A DNA stretch of 64,000 nt from Allium sativum (GCA_030737875.1 CM060922.1:317107456-317171455), one strand, 5' to 3'. Counted from the first letter of the stretch, positions 1 to 11,735 are shown. Translations and numbers: made by a program. Notes: a model not told the origin generated them from the letters alone.

Positions 1-1117
1 ATACCCACGCCACCAAGCTCCGACAGTGAACAGCATGCTTCAGGCCTTCCTACATCCTTCTATTTCCGACCATCTCGTGTACCAGTGAACTGGTGCAACC
101 AAAATTTTGTCAAACTCTTCCAGTTTGTTTTTGTCATGAGGCTTTTGATTTTAAAGTAGAGAATTTGTCACTGGAATAATAAATTTTTAATAGTATGATC
201 GAGAATTTCTATACTGTAAACCCGAAAAGAGAAGAAGAGGAAGCTCGTATTTATAATAAAAGATACTTGGCTTCCACAGGATATTGTTTGGCAATCACGT
301 ACACGGCATTATAGATGGCTGTAGATGTAGGATAAATTTAATATTGTCTCTTCTTTCATAACTGGACGAAGAGATGGTTTAGGTAGGAAAAAGAGGGTAG
401 CTGTGCAAAAGTATACAGTGTAGACAATTTTTTTAAGGCTGAAGCATGTGTGCGTGTGGTTGGAAAATAGAATTTATAGGTGCATGATTTATCACTTCAT
501 GCTGCTGTACGTTTAATTCAGGGTAGGCTGAAAAGATCTGCTAAAACTTAGAAGGAAAGGAATAGGGATGAGGAAGGTTTAGGCTATGTTTGTAGTGTAG
601 GGTGTCCAGATGTTCGTGGTTTCTTCCCAGAACATAAAGAACTATGATATATGTTTGCATGTAGGTGACGGCTCTTAACATGATGGAGTCTCACATATCA
701 ATGTTGGCATGATATATGTTTATTTTCAAACAAATGCATTGCAGGGTACTAAGCATACATCTATACACGGATTTGATCGAATTAGGGCCCTCTAACACAT
801 AACAAAAATATCTTGGGTTGTGTGGTACAGAAGCATTGCATGCTATGCATGAAAATAACTTCAAGATGTTGAGGTTTTTAGTGTGATAGTGGTCGCTAGA
901 AGCAAATACCTTTGTCATGAAATAAGAATGTGATGTAAATTGTCAAATGTCAACTAATTTTTTTTATTGCTTAGCGTATAAGTTTTCAATTTATCACATT
1001 TAATAAAATTTCTATCGCTATTAACATCGCACATTAAACATACACACTGTCTCACACAATCCCCCAAACACAACGAAAACAGACACATTGCTACATCTTA
1101 ATGTTCTGGGTCCAATA
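1..1117. other. Unassigned left edge
   Basis: No gene, RNA or transposon signature could be recognised. The first 60 bases read as a proline/serine-rich peptide in one frame, but this soon runs into stops. The rest is AT-rich with scattered stops in all frames. It could be old transposon sequence or the tail of a gene lying to the left of the window. Confidence 0.3.
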
Positions 1118-1890
1118 AAATTAATTTCATTGAAAACTGATTTCGTTTGCACAAAAACGTTATTTTAATTTCAATTTATTTATCGATTCCTTTTTAAATT
1201 TCCATTTATCGACAAAATAACTCCAATTGACTCAAACTGGAAATCCAGCAATAACTAGCGATACGTATTCCAATAAAACTGTTTCGCAAGAAATGGTGAT
1301 TGCTTGGAAAATCGGTATTCATACAGCTTATATAATATCGCTAAATTATAAATTAAATCCAAAACAATTATATTAAATAATAATAAATTATTATCGAATT
1401 TATCCAAATTAAATAATATAACACTCCAATTCAATCAATATAGAATTACAACTCGATACTAATATTTTCGAGTTAAACAGTATCAAAATATATAGAATTT
1501 CCTTTTAAATAAATTAAATAAACGTTATAATTTATAAACGTTTTTTCATAGCGACTATTTTAAAATTTTACTTGGACTTAACTTACAATATATAAGCTGA
1601 AATCTCGATTTTTCTCTTTCATTAGAAAATTATAAACAATAAGACTCCAACATTTCGTGTTTCATAGAAATCTGACTTAAACTGGATTCCTTATATTCAA
1701 TTGAAGTTCAAAACTCAATTTTACAAACTGCCGCGACGTTGCACACTCGTTTTATATTAGATATAAATTTAACGTTAAATCATTCGTTTAGTCAAAGAAT
1801 TCGATATTAAACTCCATTAATATTCCAAATATAATACATAAACAGATTTAAATATTCGAATTCAAATAACCAAACTATCCGGTCGTTACA
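1118..1890 (-). repeat. Fragment of giant LTR family, minus orientation
   Basis: Read on the minus strand, this stretch starts with TGTAACGACC and matches the start of the giant LTRs at 23050 and 56336. A shared landmark is a block reading like 'aactccaatTgactc..aactggaaatcc', the complement of 23703-23760. Homology fades near 1118. The fragment abuts the chromovirus 3' LTR, which has lost roughly 880 bp at this point. No internal region or second LTR is visible. Confidence 0.65.
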
Positions 1891-3030
1891 ACCAAAATCA
1901 CCAAAGCCACAAAACATATCCAAAACTTCAGAAATTGTAGCATTGCATCACAAATAAGCTCCCTTTGGAGTTTATGCCAAATACTATACATGCATTTAGG
2001 TGTCGTTCACTGACCCCACCCTTCCTTCCCCCTTGGGCGAGTATATCATGACCCTCCCCCCAATCAAGTAAATACGTGTATAAACTCCCCTGAGTCTAGC
2101 TTCCCCCCAAAGCGAGTACTGGCACACACCAACAATAAAGAATGTTTCATCAAATTCTCAAATAGTAATATGAATAATGAAAATAATATGTCTCATACCG
2201 TACATTTTCACTAATCGATTTACTATAAGATAGCCTAGTTCACACTAGGAAAAATCAAATATCTTCAATTGAAGAGCTAGGGATTAACCAGAATAATTAA
2301 TCTATGTGTCACATACCAATAATTAATTAAACCGTTTAAATCACGACCTCGCTTTCTCGAAGAGTGCAAAAACGTGTGATTTTATATATGAAAATAGTTG
2401 TTTTAAGAAAATAGGTTTTATAAAAGGATTTAGAAAAAAATTGATTATTCCTAAAGATTATATTTTAAAAAAAAATCACACTACAACAAATTGACCATAT
2501 TATAACAGTGGAAAAAAGTTGTAAAAGACTTTTTTCAATGGTGGAGCCACCGTCGTCTATTAAGAAGTTGTAATAGACTAAATTCTTTTACAACTTTTTT
2601 GCACCGTTGCAACACTATTGTGAAATGTATATTTTACAACTGTTTTCCACGGTTGTAATAAACTTTATTATAACTGCTTATAACTGTTGTAATATATTTT
2701 ATTTAAAGTACTATTTACAGTTGTAATATATCCACAAATTATATACATATTACTAATAAAAAATTCATTCCAGAACATATTGTCTACAAACTGAAGATAT
2801 CAAACAAGCTTAAAACATGAACCAAAATAATATATTAATTTTTTCAAACTCTCATCATTTTTTACATAATACATTGAATTTTATAAATTATACAGATGAA
2901 ACGAACACCGATGACACGAACATTACAGCATATCAATGACACAAACACTACAGCATACCGATGACACAAACACTACAACACAATAATGCAGCATGCAAGT
3001 CCACTATATTCATCTCATGTAAAATGAGAA

Positions 3031-3135
3031 GGTACGCATACCGATGACACGAACACTACAGCCGGAAGCACCTTCGATTGATTTGATATTAGATCCTTGC
3101 TTTCCAATTAACGTGCATTTTAGGGTAGCTCCTGC
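3031..3135 (-). pseudogene. KH-domain-like coding fragment inside CACTA
   Basis: One minus-strand frame runs open for 35 codons with the pattern LIGKQGSNIKSIEG, the GxxG loop and following helix typical of KH RNA-binding domains, then SGCSVRVIG, which fits the next beta strand. The segment is too short for a whole domain and has no start codon. Its position inside a CACTA element suggests a captured exon. Identity beyond KH-like is not claimed. Confidence 0.5.
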
Positions 3136-3349
3136 AAGCAGCAAGCGGTTGCTGAATGTCCATCGGCTCGCAACCATGCTTCAACTGCTTACAACGCTAC
3201 ATCGAGTCTGATTTATCTATCACAACAACAACAACTAAAGTACAAAGCGATTGCTGAAACCTCAACATGATCCATGAACCACAATGGTAACTAAAATCAC
3301 TCTGACACTAAAGAAGATGAAGAAGCCAATGGCTCATCTATCACAAAAA

Positions 3350-4801
3350 TTATTGACTCAATATTGGTTTGGCTCCCAATCTCAAATTCAAACTTTTTAG
3401 AATTTTCGCTATCGTCTTCTTGAATTCTCCTTTTTGCAGCATCGTGTCGGTGTTGATATTGAACATTTCAATTGTTTCATTTATTACAGCATCAACCTGT
3501 AAATTTCCACAAATTTTAACAGAAAACCAGTACACAAAAACAATTTATTTAATCCTATTTAGATAGTCTTAAAATTATGAATTTTTTAAACCTCAAAACC
3601 AAGGTATGTGCCAACTCAATTGGAATTTTCTTTCTTTCCTAGAAAAAAAAACTTTATCATGAAGAGGAGTTTTTAAGTACGTGAATATTATAATTCAAGC
3701 CAACTGAATTGCAATAAGATAGACATTCAGATACTCTGTACTTATCAGTGTGTTGCTAAAGAAACTCTAACCTGGATGTAGCTTCAATAAGCAAGGCATT
3801 CAACAGCACTAGCAAGTTTATCAACTGCTAAATGAATGCACTCTTTACTCAATTTCAAGCATTGATCCTTTGCTAACTCTCTTCGTATCAAATCCAACAA
3901 CTGCACCATGTAAACTCACAGCATGTTGGCATTCAACTATACTCACATCAATTTTCGTACTTTAAATTTAAAAGATTAGGAAACTCTCTCCAACTAAACC
4001 TTGTTCAGTTCAAATTTGTTGGACAATAATCTTCTTATCCGCTTCCATCATATGTGTTACAAGTGTGGGCAACTATGACACAGTGTTCATGAATGCATTG
4101 AATAATGATGTTAATGAACTTTTGAATTCTTCAAGAAGAGCTTCTTTATTGAGTAGTTGATCAAGTTCTATAGAAAAGGATTGCAGCGATGGTTACATTA
4201 TGTTTTTGTATACCTGCAGAGATAAAATAATAATATAATAATCCACTTATCTTACATAGAGATGTTAATTCAGATGAAATACCTCAAATATAGCCAACTT
4301 CGATCTTGGCTCCCGATGAAATAAAGATATAGCCAAAAACATGGATATAGCTGGAATATGGAAGAAAACTAGGAAATGAGGAAGCAAATTGAATATTAAT
4401 TCAGATTACCTAATATTGAATGTGAAATTATCTGCAAAATTTTCAAATTAAGAAATCTACAAAAATAAACTGATCTGCAACCTTGAGAATACCTCAAATC
4501 AGCTACGAAATCATCCTTGAGTGTCCATTAGAACTGAAAAGTGAAAGCAAATGATTTAGGAAGCAAAATTAGAAATTTAGAATGAATAGTAAATCAATGG
4601 AACGAGATCTTAATTAAGTTATTAAATAAATCAAGTAGATCTTACTCAAAAAATCAATTCAGCTACAAGCTTCAACTACAGAAAACTAGATTAAATCAAT
4701 GGAAAAGTATATTATCTACCATAGTAAATACTCACTTGTTTCAACTTCAATCGCAGAGTTTGAAAGGAATGAAAAAAAATAACTTCAGCACGGGAAACCA
4801 T
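3350..4801 (-). pseudogene. Captured multi-exon gene fragment inside CACTA
   Basis: Several minus-strand segments look like exons. (a) 4736-4801 is a 22-codon open segment starting with ATG and ending exactly at a GTGAGT donor. (b) About 4040-4216 begins after a CTCTGCAG acceptor in the matching phase and includes the pattern LLNKEALLEEFKSSLTSLFN, but carries in-frame TAA and TAG stops. (c) About 3775-3905 begins after a GGTGCAG acceptor and encodes a helical, charged peptide (LIRRELAKDQ.. LAVDKLASAVE). (d) 3350-3490 begins after a TTTACAG acceptor and encodes VDAVINETIEMFN..KGEFKKTIAKILK. I do not recognise the parent gene. The stops mean it is not an intact coding sequence. Confidence 0.5.
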
Positions 4802-5149
4802 GATAGCATTTGCAGATTTTGGATGGAAATTGGTTCTTGTCATCGATCGACCGTGTAATCTCTAAATAAAAATAAAAGAAAACTAATTTTGAAATATTTT
4901 AGGGAACATGGAAAGTCCGTATATTTTAGGGAAAGAAAAATTAAGTTATTGAGTAATGGGAAGGCGCAGCGAAAATTAGCAGAATGAAAAAAGTACATTT
5001 TTTTTCTTTACAAGGCACAACCAAATTTCTATTTGTCGTAAACAAAATTTCATTTAAATTTAAATATTATGTTGATGATGATTGAGTAAGATTAAACTAA
5101 TCGCTCTAAGGCACTAAAATTCGAATTCAACGGTAAACAAAACGTACCG

Positions 5150-5275
5150 TTTTGGATGGGGCGCTGCCCCTTGGACCCCCACGACCTGACCGGGCAGGCA
5201 GAACCCCGTTAGCGGGGATGTTGCCCCCGCACCCCCACCTAGGGGGTTGCCACCCCCGGACCCCCCTCTGTATGG
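5150..5275. repeat. GC-rich hairpin-prone block in CACTA
   Basis: This is an island of C and G runs in an AT-rich element, with short self-complementary pairs such as GGGGCG..GCCCC, CCCCGTTAGCGGGG and CCCCCACCTAGGGGG. It probably folds strongly. A short glycine-rich open frame on the minus strand is explained by the base composition and is not called as a gene. Confidence 0.5.
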
Positions 5276-7807
5276 GAGATCATATTCGATAAAAACGATA
5301 TTCATTTATACACACAATGGATGAATAGAATTTTCTATTTGTTTAGTTATTATTTATTTTCAAACATTTTTTTTAATTATTAGTTACTATTATTAATTAC
5401 TTATTTAAATAAAAAAAATCTAGCATGAACAAGCGTTTGTTGACTGCTGAACAAACAAGTTGCCAAAATTATATTTATTAAAATTGTTGAAACAGTTACT
5501 ACCAAATCAAATATTATTTATTAACAATAGTTATTATTTAACTTTTACTTATTTCTACCTAGTTATAATGGATTAATAATTATTAAAAGAATTAACTATT
5601 AAAAATAAATTGCTGCTTATTAAATATTAATTATTTAATAATAATTAATAAATATTATTAATTTCTAAGTTTATTATTAATTATTATTAAATATTAATAT
5701 AATTATTTATTGAACATAAATATTATAAACATGAAGTTTGTAGTAGGCATCTATTACAACTAACAAAATGAAAAGTTGTAAAAATACGTTTATTACAACT
5801 TTAGGGAAATGATTGTTGTAAAAAACATTTATTACAACTGTGCTTTTCCCACAGTTGTAAAACTAAAGTTGTAATATGGTATTTTTATTGTAGTGCTAGG
5901 TTTTTACTATTGCCTTGAGATGATTTACTTTATAAAACATGTTATCTCAAAGCTATAAAATATATATATATTAAATCTCTTTTTGAAACTATGTATAAAT
6001 GTGCATGGTGTCAGAAAGAACTACACAAATTTCACAAGGAATCGTCACTTGAAATCAACACAACACTCATCATCTGAACTATGGATTTGGAATACTATTG
6101 GCATGTCCAAGATTAGGATCAAAGCCTTATCAAACTAATAGTAAATTCATTAAAAAAATCATTCATAATCACTAAGGGAGTGCACTAAAATGGTCTCAGC
6201 AATGCAATGCAACAGCAGGAATTGCTTGCGCAATTCCTGGTGTCTAGGTCGACACATGAGTCATTATAGTGAACGGATTTATACCAAATTCATCATAGGT
6301 TGAGCCAAACATCACAAATAAATTGCTTCAGCAAAAGTTGGTAAGTGTCAACTCGCCTGATTTGTGATTTGTGGCAACTATAGCAAAGGAATTTAAGCAA
6401 GCATGGATTTTTGACTTGGAAATAACTCTCATTTTCCTATAAACAAAGTTACAATAACATTCAAGGATGCAGATTAAATCCAACAATAATTTCTCAAACT
6501 AAAGATGAAATATTTTCTAGGTTTCATGGAGATTACCTATAGGAATGAGCATAAATTGATTCTACACATTTTATATAATTTTCAGTATTGAAGCTTGAGG
6601 TTTAGGGGAGGATTTGTTTTTATAGTGATTTCCCTGAGGAAGAAGAAGATGAGTTTTCTATAAAAATAAAAAAGTAACATATCTTTTCTTCTTAGGGGCA
6701 TTTTCCAAAATTCGCCGTAGTAAATTAGGGAATTGAAGAAAATTAAACCCCCATTCTTAATTCCTAATCACATAGTTAGGTTTGATTAATGAGATTAGCA
6801 CCCTACAACCCCTCTTTTTCATGTATTTACAAATTTAAAACTTGTAAAAAAACAAGTTTTATACCCAAATACTTATTAAAATTTCTTATGTTAACATTTT
6901 CAACCTATTTACAAGTTTAAACATTTTTTCTCATAAGTTGAAACATACTTTTATATTAATACATCAAAATTCACATTTTAACAAAAACATCGTTTTATTT
7001 TACTTTTTGCTAAACTTGTAACTTTTACAAATTTCTTACCTTTGCAAAATTTACAAACTTGTTAAAAATGATTATAACCTATTTTAATATCAATCTATTT
7101 AATTTATTAACAAAATCTACATTTTTTCCCAAAACAAGTTATATACTTTTCAACTTTACTTACAAGTCTTACATTTTTTAGTTTAAAGTTGACAGAATCA
7201 CAATTCTTGTTAAAGTAAAGTCAAATCTTATTAAAATTATTCCAACATGCTTAAATACTGTTTTTTAACCAATATTTACATTTTTATCATTTATTTCTAA
7301 CACAGTTAAGCTAGAAATTAAATTTACACTTTAAATTTATTATTTTCTACAATTTTGAGACTTAATGCACAAGTACATGTAAATCTCTAAAATACTCAAA
7401 CTTTTACCTCGTATAGCTCACAAAATTTTATTTTGTGATTATTGAATTTCATTACACAACCCAACAATTGAAAATCCTCCTTTTATTTTATTAAGTTTCA
7501 CCCGACAATATTATCTAAGTTTTTTACAAAATCATTTTCGAACTTATTAAATTATCAAACTATGATCTTAAAGGTCATTTACTCCATATTATTATTAATT
7601 TCAATGATTAACTACTTAATATTGGATTGCATTGCATCTTAGTGCAATTAATATACAATGCAACCAAGTTTTACTAACTCTAAAAAATCCTCAACTTACA
7701 CAACTCAAGGATTTTTTATGAGTTAACATCCCCAAATCAAGATTAATTCTACTTAATCATCATTTTAATCATTTATAGGTAATTACATGATTTCAAGGTT
7801 CTTACTG

Positions 7808-7818
7808 ACTCCCCCTTA
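7808..7818 (-). other. Polypurine tract of chromovirus
   Basis: On the minus strand this reads TAAGGGGGAGT, directly before the 3' LTR start. That is the expected place for the plus-strand primer of an LTR retrotransposon, and it follows the end of the chromodomain frame. Confidence 0.6.
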
Positions 7819-7888
7819 TAAAATTGCATCCTCATAATTTCCTTGTGTAGAAATTATATCAGCTATTATATTTCATCAACACAAAGGA

Positions 7889-8145
7889 TTAGAAACAAGA
7901 AGATAAGCTTGAATTTATAAGTTTCTCACCCCCATGATCTGAAGATAAAAAATCCAGATATGTAAGCTCAGTGAACTCTCTAGTTTCTCGAGTGTAATCA
8001 TTGGGATTCTCCATCCACTGAATCTTTAAGAGTAGCACATTCTTGTTCTGAAGGAATTTAACCTTCGAAATTAGAACATGCACGGGGTACTACACGAATA
8101 ATAGATCTGGCGAGACCTTAAGCTGCTTAAGAACACGCAAATCAC
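7889..8145 (-). pseudogene. Integrase tail and chromodomain remnant
   Basis: The minus-strand frame reads PVHVLISKVKFLQNKNVLL, then KIQW, and ends near FLSSDHGGE. This fits the linker and chromodomain of gypsy polyproteins (typical pattern: P-V-x-I-L-D-R-x-V-x-x-L-R-N-K, V-K-V-x-W, then a Y-P-x-L-F-like end). Chromodomains at this position target integration to chromatin. One in-frame stop precedes PVHVL. The domain is separated from the rest of the integrase by the plastid insertion at about 8165-8660. Confidence 0.6.
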
Positions 8146-8164
8146 TAATAATGAATTTCAAATT

Positions 8165-8660
8165 TAATTAAATAAAATAATGAATACTTTGAAGTATTCA
8201 AATAAAAAAATAGTGCTCTCTCATTCTTGGCTACAGAGTCAAAAATCCCAGATCGATCCCGTCCATTGCGGAAAAGAAAGCAGAGAATATGATTCCACTT
8301 ATTCGACATCTAGAACTAGAGGAGCCACGGTTCGTTTATTCAATCCTTTTTCTTCTTGTTGTTGCTAGATCGTTGATATACATCTTCTCTTTTTTCCCAA
8401 GACTCTAGTGAGTTACAGGCAGAGTTAGAAAAGATAAAATCTTTGATGATTCCATCATACATGAATAAGTTGTGAAAACTTTTGGATAAGTATCCTACAT
8501 CTGAACAGAATTCTTTTTGGTTAAAGAATCTCTTTCTAGTTGCTACAGAACAATTGGGAGATTCTCTAGAAGATATATGGGGTTTTGCTTTTGGTGGCAA
8601 CATGTTATTAGGTGGTGGTCCTACTTCTGAGGTCAAATCAATATGTTCTAAAAAGGAATC
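8165..8660 (+). pseudogene. ycf2: Plastid ycf2 fragment (NUPT) in gypsy pol
   Basis: In three successive frames the plus strand matches plastid Ycf2. 8180-8368 contains the STSRTRGATVRLFNP pattern. A shifted frame near 8385-8470 contains SQDSSELQAELEKIKSLM. 8482-8660 contains [24 protein letters not shown] and [10 protein letters not shown]. Ycf2 is a large essential plastid protein tied to the inner-envelope motor complex. Here it is a nuclear fragment with frameshifts and a stop after the IPSYM stretch, so it is non-functional. It splits the integrase C-terminal FHVSQLRK region from the chromodomain linker of the minus-strand retrotransposon. Identification rests on recalled Ycf2 motifs; exact ends are uncertain by about 20 bp. 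Confidence 0.85.
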
Positions 8661-9730
8661 AGAGCCTTTGAGACACTTCCTTAGTTGAGAGACGTGGAAT
8701 ACGTCATAAACTTCTAAAAATTGATTTGGACGTGCTACTTTATAAGTCATGGGATTGATATGCTCCTTAATAGGGGTCAACCTAATATAACGAGGATCCA
8801 ACTTTCTTGTCTGACTAAAGCATACCACCCCTTTCAATGGAGATGCATGAATACAGACTGAATCGCCAATTAAAAAAACTCAGGTAGTTTCCTAAGGTTA
8901 TCTGTGTAGGATTTTTTGCAACTCTGAGCTTCTTTCATCTTTTCTCTAGTAGGAGTGATTTTCTCGGAAGCTTCACGAACAAAATCGGGGATTAGAATAA
9001 ATTTCTTTTTAGACTCAAGCCAACAATCTAGAAAATGACACGATCTGCTATATAAAGTCTCGAATAAAGTTATGCCAATAAACGATTGGTAGCTATTATT
9101 ATATATGAACTCAATAATGGGATATGATCTTCCCAGTTACCTCAAGATCAAGAATACAGTCTCAAAAAATCCTCTAAAATACGATTCACTTGCTTAATTT
9201 GTCCATCGGACTGAGTGTGGTAAGCAGTGCTGAAGTTTAGCTTTGTACACGAAACTAACTAAAGGCTCTTCCAGAAATGGCTCGTAAAAAGTGGATCACA
9301 GTCAAAAGAAATGGAGTTAGGAATATCGTGCAATCACAAGGTTTCGTATATAGACTTCGAAAGAGATGAAGTGGTCCTACTTGATGATATAGGAAGAAAA
9401 TGTGTGAACTTAGTTAACCAGTCCACGATCACCCTAATACTTATATAGCCCCACCTCGATCGAGGTAAGCCATCAATGGAATCCATTGAGATTTTGTCCA
9501 TTATCCACATCAAGACCTAAAGAGGCTGAAGTAAACCGCTAGGTCACTGAGGCTCGGCTTTAATGAGATAACAAGTCATACAATTGCTTACATAACTTGC
9601 CACATCTTGCTTCATTTTGTCCCAATGATACAAGCGACAAATATCAGCATACATCTTCCTGATGCCCATACTTAGTGCGATGACACTCATATAGGGTGTC
9701 TCGCTTAAGCTCTAGAACAAAGGGCACGAC
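8661..9730 (-). pseudogene. Gypsy integrase remnant
   Basis: Minus-strand frames show, in order, an HHCC-like zinc region (about 9690-9590: RKMYADICRLYHWDKMKQDV, then YVSNCMTCYLIKA), the catalytic core start (about 9480-9370: ISMDSIDGLP, VIVDWLTKFTHFLP) and the C-terminal DPRYIRLTPIKEHINPMTYKV and [16 protein letters not shown] stretches (8837-8665). In-frame stops and frameshifts separate these pieces. The C-terminal frame reads on into the complement of the plastid insertion, giving a spurious fusion. Confidence 0.75.
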
Positions 9731-10500
9731 TAGTCTTCCTTTCTTACGAAGACAACCTGGCTATCAATGCTGAAATCCCATATCTCAATCTCATCGCGGG
9801 ATTTAGAATTCATTTCCGAATAAGAGAAGAGATGCCATAATCATGTTGTTGAAACTCAAGAATCTGATCTAAAAGAAATGGTCAAGCTTCCAAGCTACAC
9901 AATAGAATAGGAGAATATGATGTGGATTAACGATCATGATGTTACATAAAAATAAAAGCTCAAGATCTTTCCATTCGGCAATCATCATGGAAAATGTAGT
10001 TGAGTGTTTACGACTCAAGGCGTCAGCAACTCGATTACCCTTCCCCAGGGTATACTGAATATCGAAATCATATGAAGCAAGAAATTCCAGCCAATACTGC
10101 TATTACATGTTGATATTCTTATAAGTCAATAGATACTTGAGTGATTTACGATCTACATAAAGAATAAAGTGCTCGCCCAAGAGATAATGTCGCTGAATCT
10201 TCAAGGTGAAGACAAAATCTGCAAGCTCCAAATCAAGGGTAGTGTACCGAACCTCGTTCGAACGTAATAGCCTAGAAGACTAGGCTACTAGCCTATTCCT
10301 CTGCATGAGAACGACTCCAAGACCATTATGACTAGCATAAGTATACACAATAAGATCCTGATTTCCTTCAGGAACCAACAAAATAGGCATATGAGTAAGA
10401 AGCTCCTTCAATTGCTGAAAGGATGCTTCACAACGATCAGACCAAATGAAACGAACGCCTATCTGAGTAAGGTTAGTGAAAGGAAGCACAATGCGGAAAA
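9731..10500 (-). pseudogene. Gypsy RNase H and connection remnant
   Basis: The frame 10280-10489 reads FTNLTQIGVRFIWSDRCEASFQQLKELL, then LIVYTYASHNGLGVVLMQ, the usual start of gypsy RNase H with the DAS catalytic triplet changed to YAS. Around 10245-10110 the frame gives VRYTTLDLELADFVFTLK and HYLLGEHFILYVDRKSLK. The remainder to 9731 is degenerate. Confidence 0.7.
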
Positions 10501-10514
10501 TATCACAGATGAAT

Positions 10515-11172
10515 CAGCGATAATGACCTGCCAATCCTAGAAAGCTATGAATCTTGGTGACAGTCTTAGGCCTCTTCCAATTTTTGATGTCCTCGGTCTT
10601 AAACGGATCAAATGAAATGTCATTACTATATACAACATGTTCTAAGAACTTCACTTGCTTCTCCTAGAAATGATACTTAAATAATTTGGCCTTGAGATGA
10701 TGGTGGCGAAGAGTACTCAAAACGACCGTCAAATGATGCACACGCTCAACTATAATCTTCAAATATATGAGAAATCATTAATGAATACAAGGACGAACTT
10801 ATCTAGAAAATCTCGAAATACACGATTCATGATATCAACAAAATAGGCGGGTACATTCATCAAACCGAACGGCATGATGAGCCACTCATAAGATCCAAAG
10901 CGAGGAAGGAAAGTGGCAAGAACAATGTTGTCCTCTACATCTTGATGATGATGAAAGCCTGTGGCAAGGTCAAATTGAGAAAATACCGTTGACCAACCTA
11001 ACCGATTGAACATATCATCAATCCTAGGTAAGGGATAGCGATTCTTGATCATTAACTCGTTAAACTTGCGGTAATCGATGCACAACCTAAGAGTTCCATC
11101 AGATTTTTTTACGCATACCACTGTGGCAACCCCACAATGACGAACTAAACTAAATGAACTGCTTTGACTCAA
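10515..11172 (-). pseudogene. Gypsy reverse transcriptase, copy A
   Basis: The frame 10759-11172 carries DGTLRLCIDYRKFNEL, RYPLPRIDDMF, SQFDLATG and EWLIMPFGLMNVPAYF, all gypsy RT motifs. The catalytic F-[IV]-D-D is replaced by FINDF: codon 10777-10779 encodes Asn instead of the first Asp of the pair. A second frame down to 10515 carries the thumb/connection motif KIHSFLGLAGHYR followed by a stop. The enzyme would be inactive. Confidence 0.8.
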
Positions 11173-11735
11173 GATCGAGATGTTGCTTCTTCAGTTTCTC
11201 ATTTCCTTTAGTTTACATCCGAGCCGGAGGCCGACCAGTACGTTGTGCACCGGAAGTAAGAAGATGCAAAATTCGATAGCTCGTTTGGGCGGCAACCTCA
11301 AAACTGGCTCAAAGATGTTCGAAAAATCACACACCACTGGGATATGAGACACATCGTCACTATCATATTCTCTAGACGCAAGAGAATATAAAGATGCTTC
11401 GTTGTCACGATCGACATCCCGAAGATTAAGTGACAACTGAATAGACGAGGCAGGATGTCTCAAGTATAAGGTTCGCTACGCACAAATAATTCTGGCCTCA
11501 TATCACACTATCCAGTTGATATCAAGAATCGTATGAAAGCCAAGCGAATGGATCACATGCTGATTTGAATGGAAAAGAAAACAACAAATAAATAACTCAA
11601 CACCTTCACACGTTAAGTTAAGGGTTGCAGATCCACCAATTGTATTCGAAATCTGCAAAGAAATCATCATGCATACAACAATCAGGGAAAAGGATCTTCT
11701 CGGTGGATATACATTGTGAAATTTAGGCTCAGGTC
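11173..11735 (-). pseudogene. Gypsy protease-RT linker, copy A
   Basis: The frame 11191-11463 reads IPVVCDFSNIFEPVLRLPPKRAIEFCI, the conserved linker between protease and RT in gypsy polyproteins. Further out, short frames such as GGSATLNLTCEG and HSLGFHTILDIN recall the end of the aspartic protease (the usual GMDWL motif is replaced). Gypsy coding sequence stops near 11735, where the composite element begins. Confidence 0.65.

Larger units (their letters stand above)
2479..5895. mobile_element. Non-autonomous CACTA (En/Spm) transposon
   Basis: The left end begins CACTACAACAAA and the right end is its inverted counterpart, ending TTTTATTGTAGTG. Allowing a few mismatches, the terminal inverted repeats match over about 28 bp, sharing the blocks CACTACAA and ACCATATTA. 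Both subterminal regions are crowded with GTTGTAA/TTACAAC motifs in both orientations, as expected of CACTA elements. The 3-bp flanks are TCA and CTA, so the target duplication is imperfect. The uninterrupted site is seen in the sister LTR near 21300. No transposase is present. The interior carries gene-like segments on the minus strand and a GC-rich block. Confidence 0.88.
1891..7806 (-). repeat. Chromovirus 3' LTR (interrupted by CACTA)
   Basis: The stretches 1891-2478 and 5896-7400 match 20715-23049 of the 5' LTR nearly colinearly. One shared landmark is the GC-richer block at 1990-2130, equivalent to 20810-20960. The minus-strand start near 7806 follows a purine-rich tract and reads AGTAAGAACC, probably a mutated TGTAAGAACC. 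The distal end (about 880 bp relative to the 5' LTR) is missing at 1890. Confidence 0.75.

Noticed and set aside
5114..5305. Glycine/proline-rich 63-codon protein
   Set aside because: The frame is open only because of the C/G runs in the GC-rich island.
8094..8094. Chromovirus 3' LTR start at TGTAGTACCCCG (minus)
   Set aside because: The same sequence is translated as integrase tail running into a chromodomain, and a PPT with an LTR start lies further on near 7806.
8340..8837. A 165-codon minus-strand open frame as one protein
   Set aside because: Its first part is gypsy integrase and the rest is the complement of plastid ycf2; a junction artefact.
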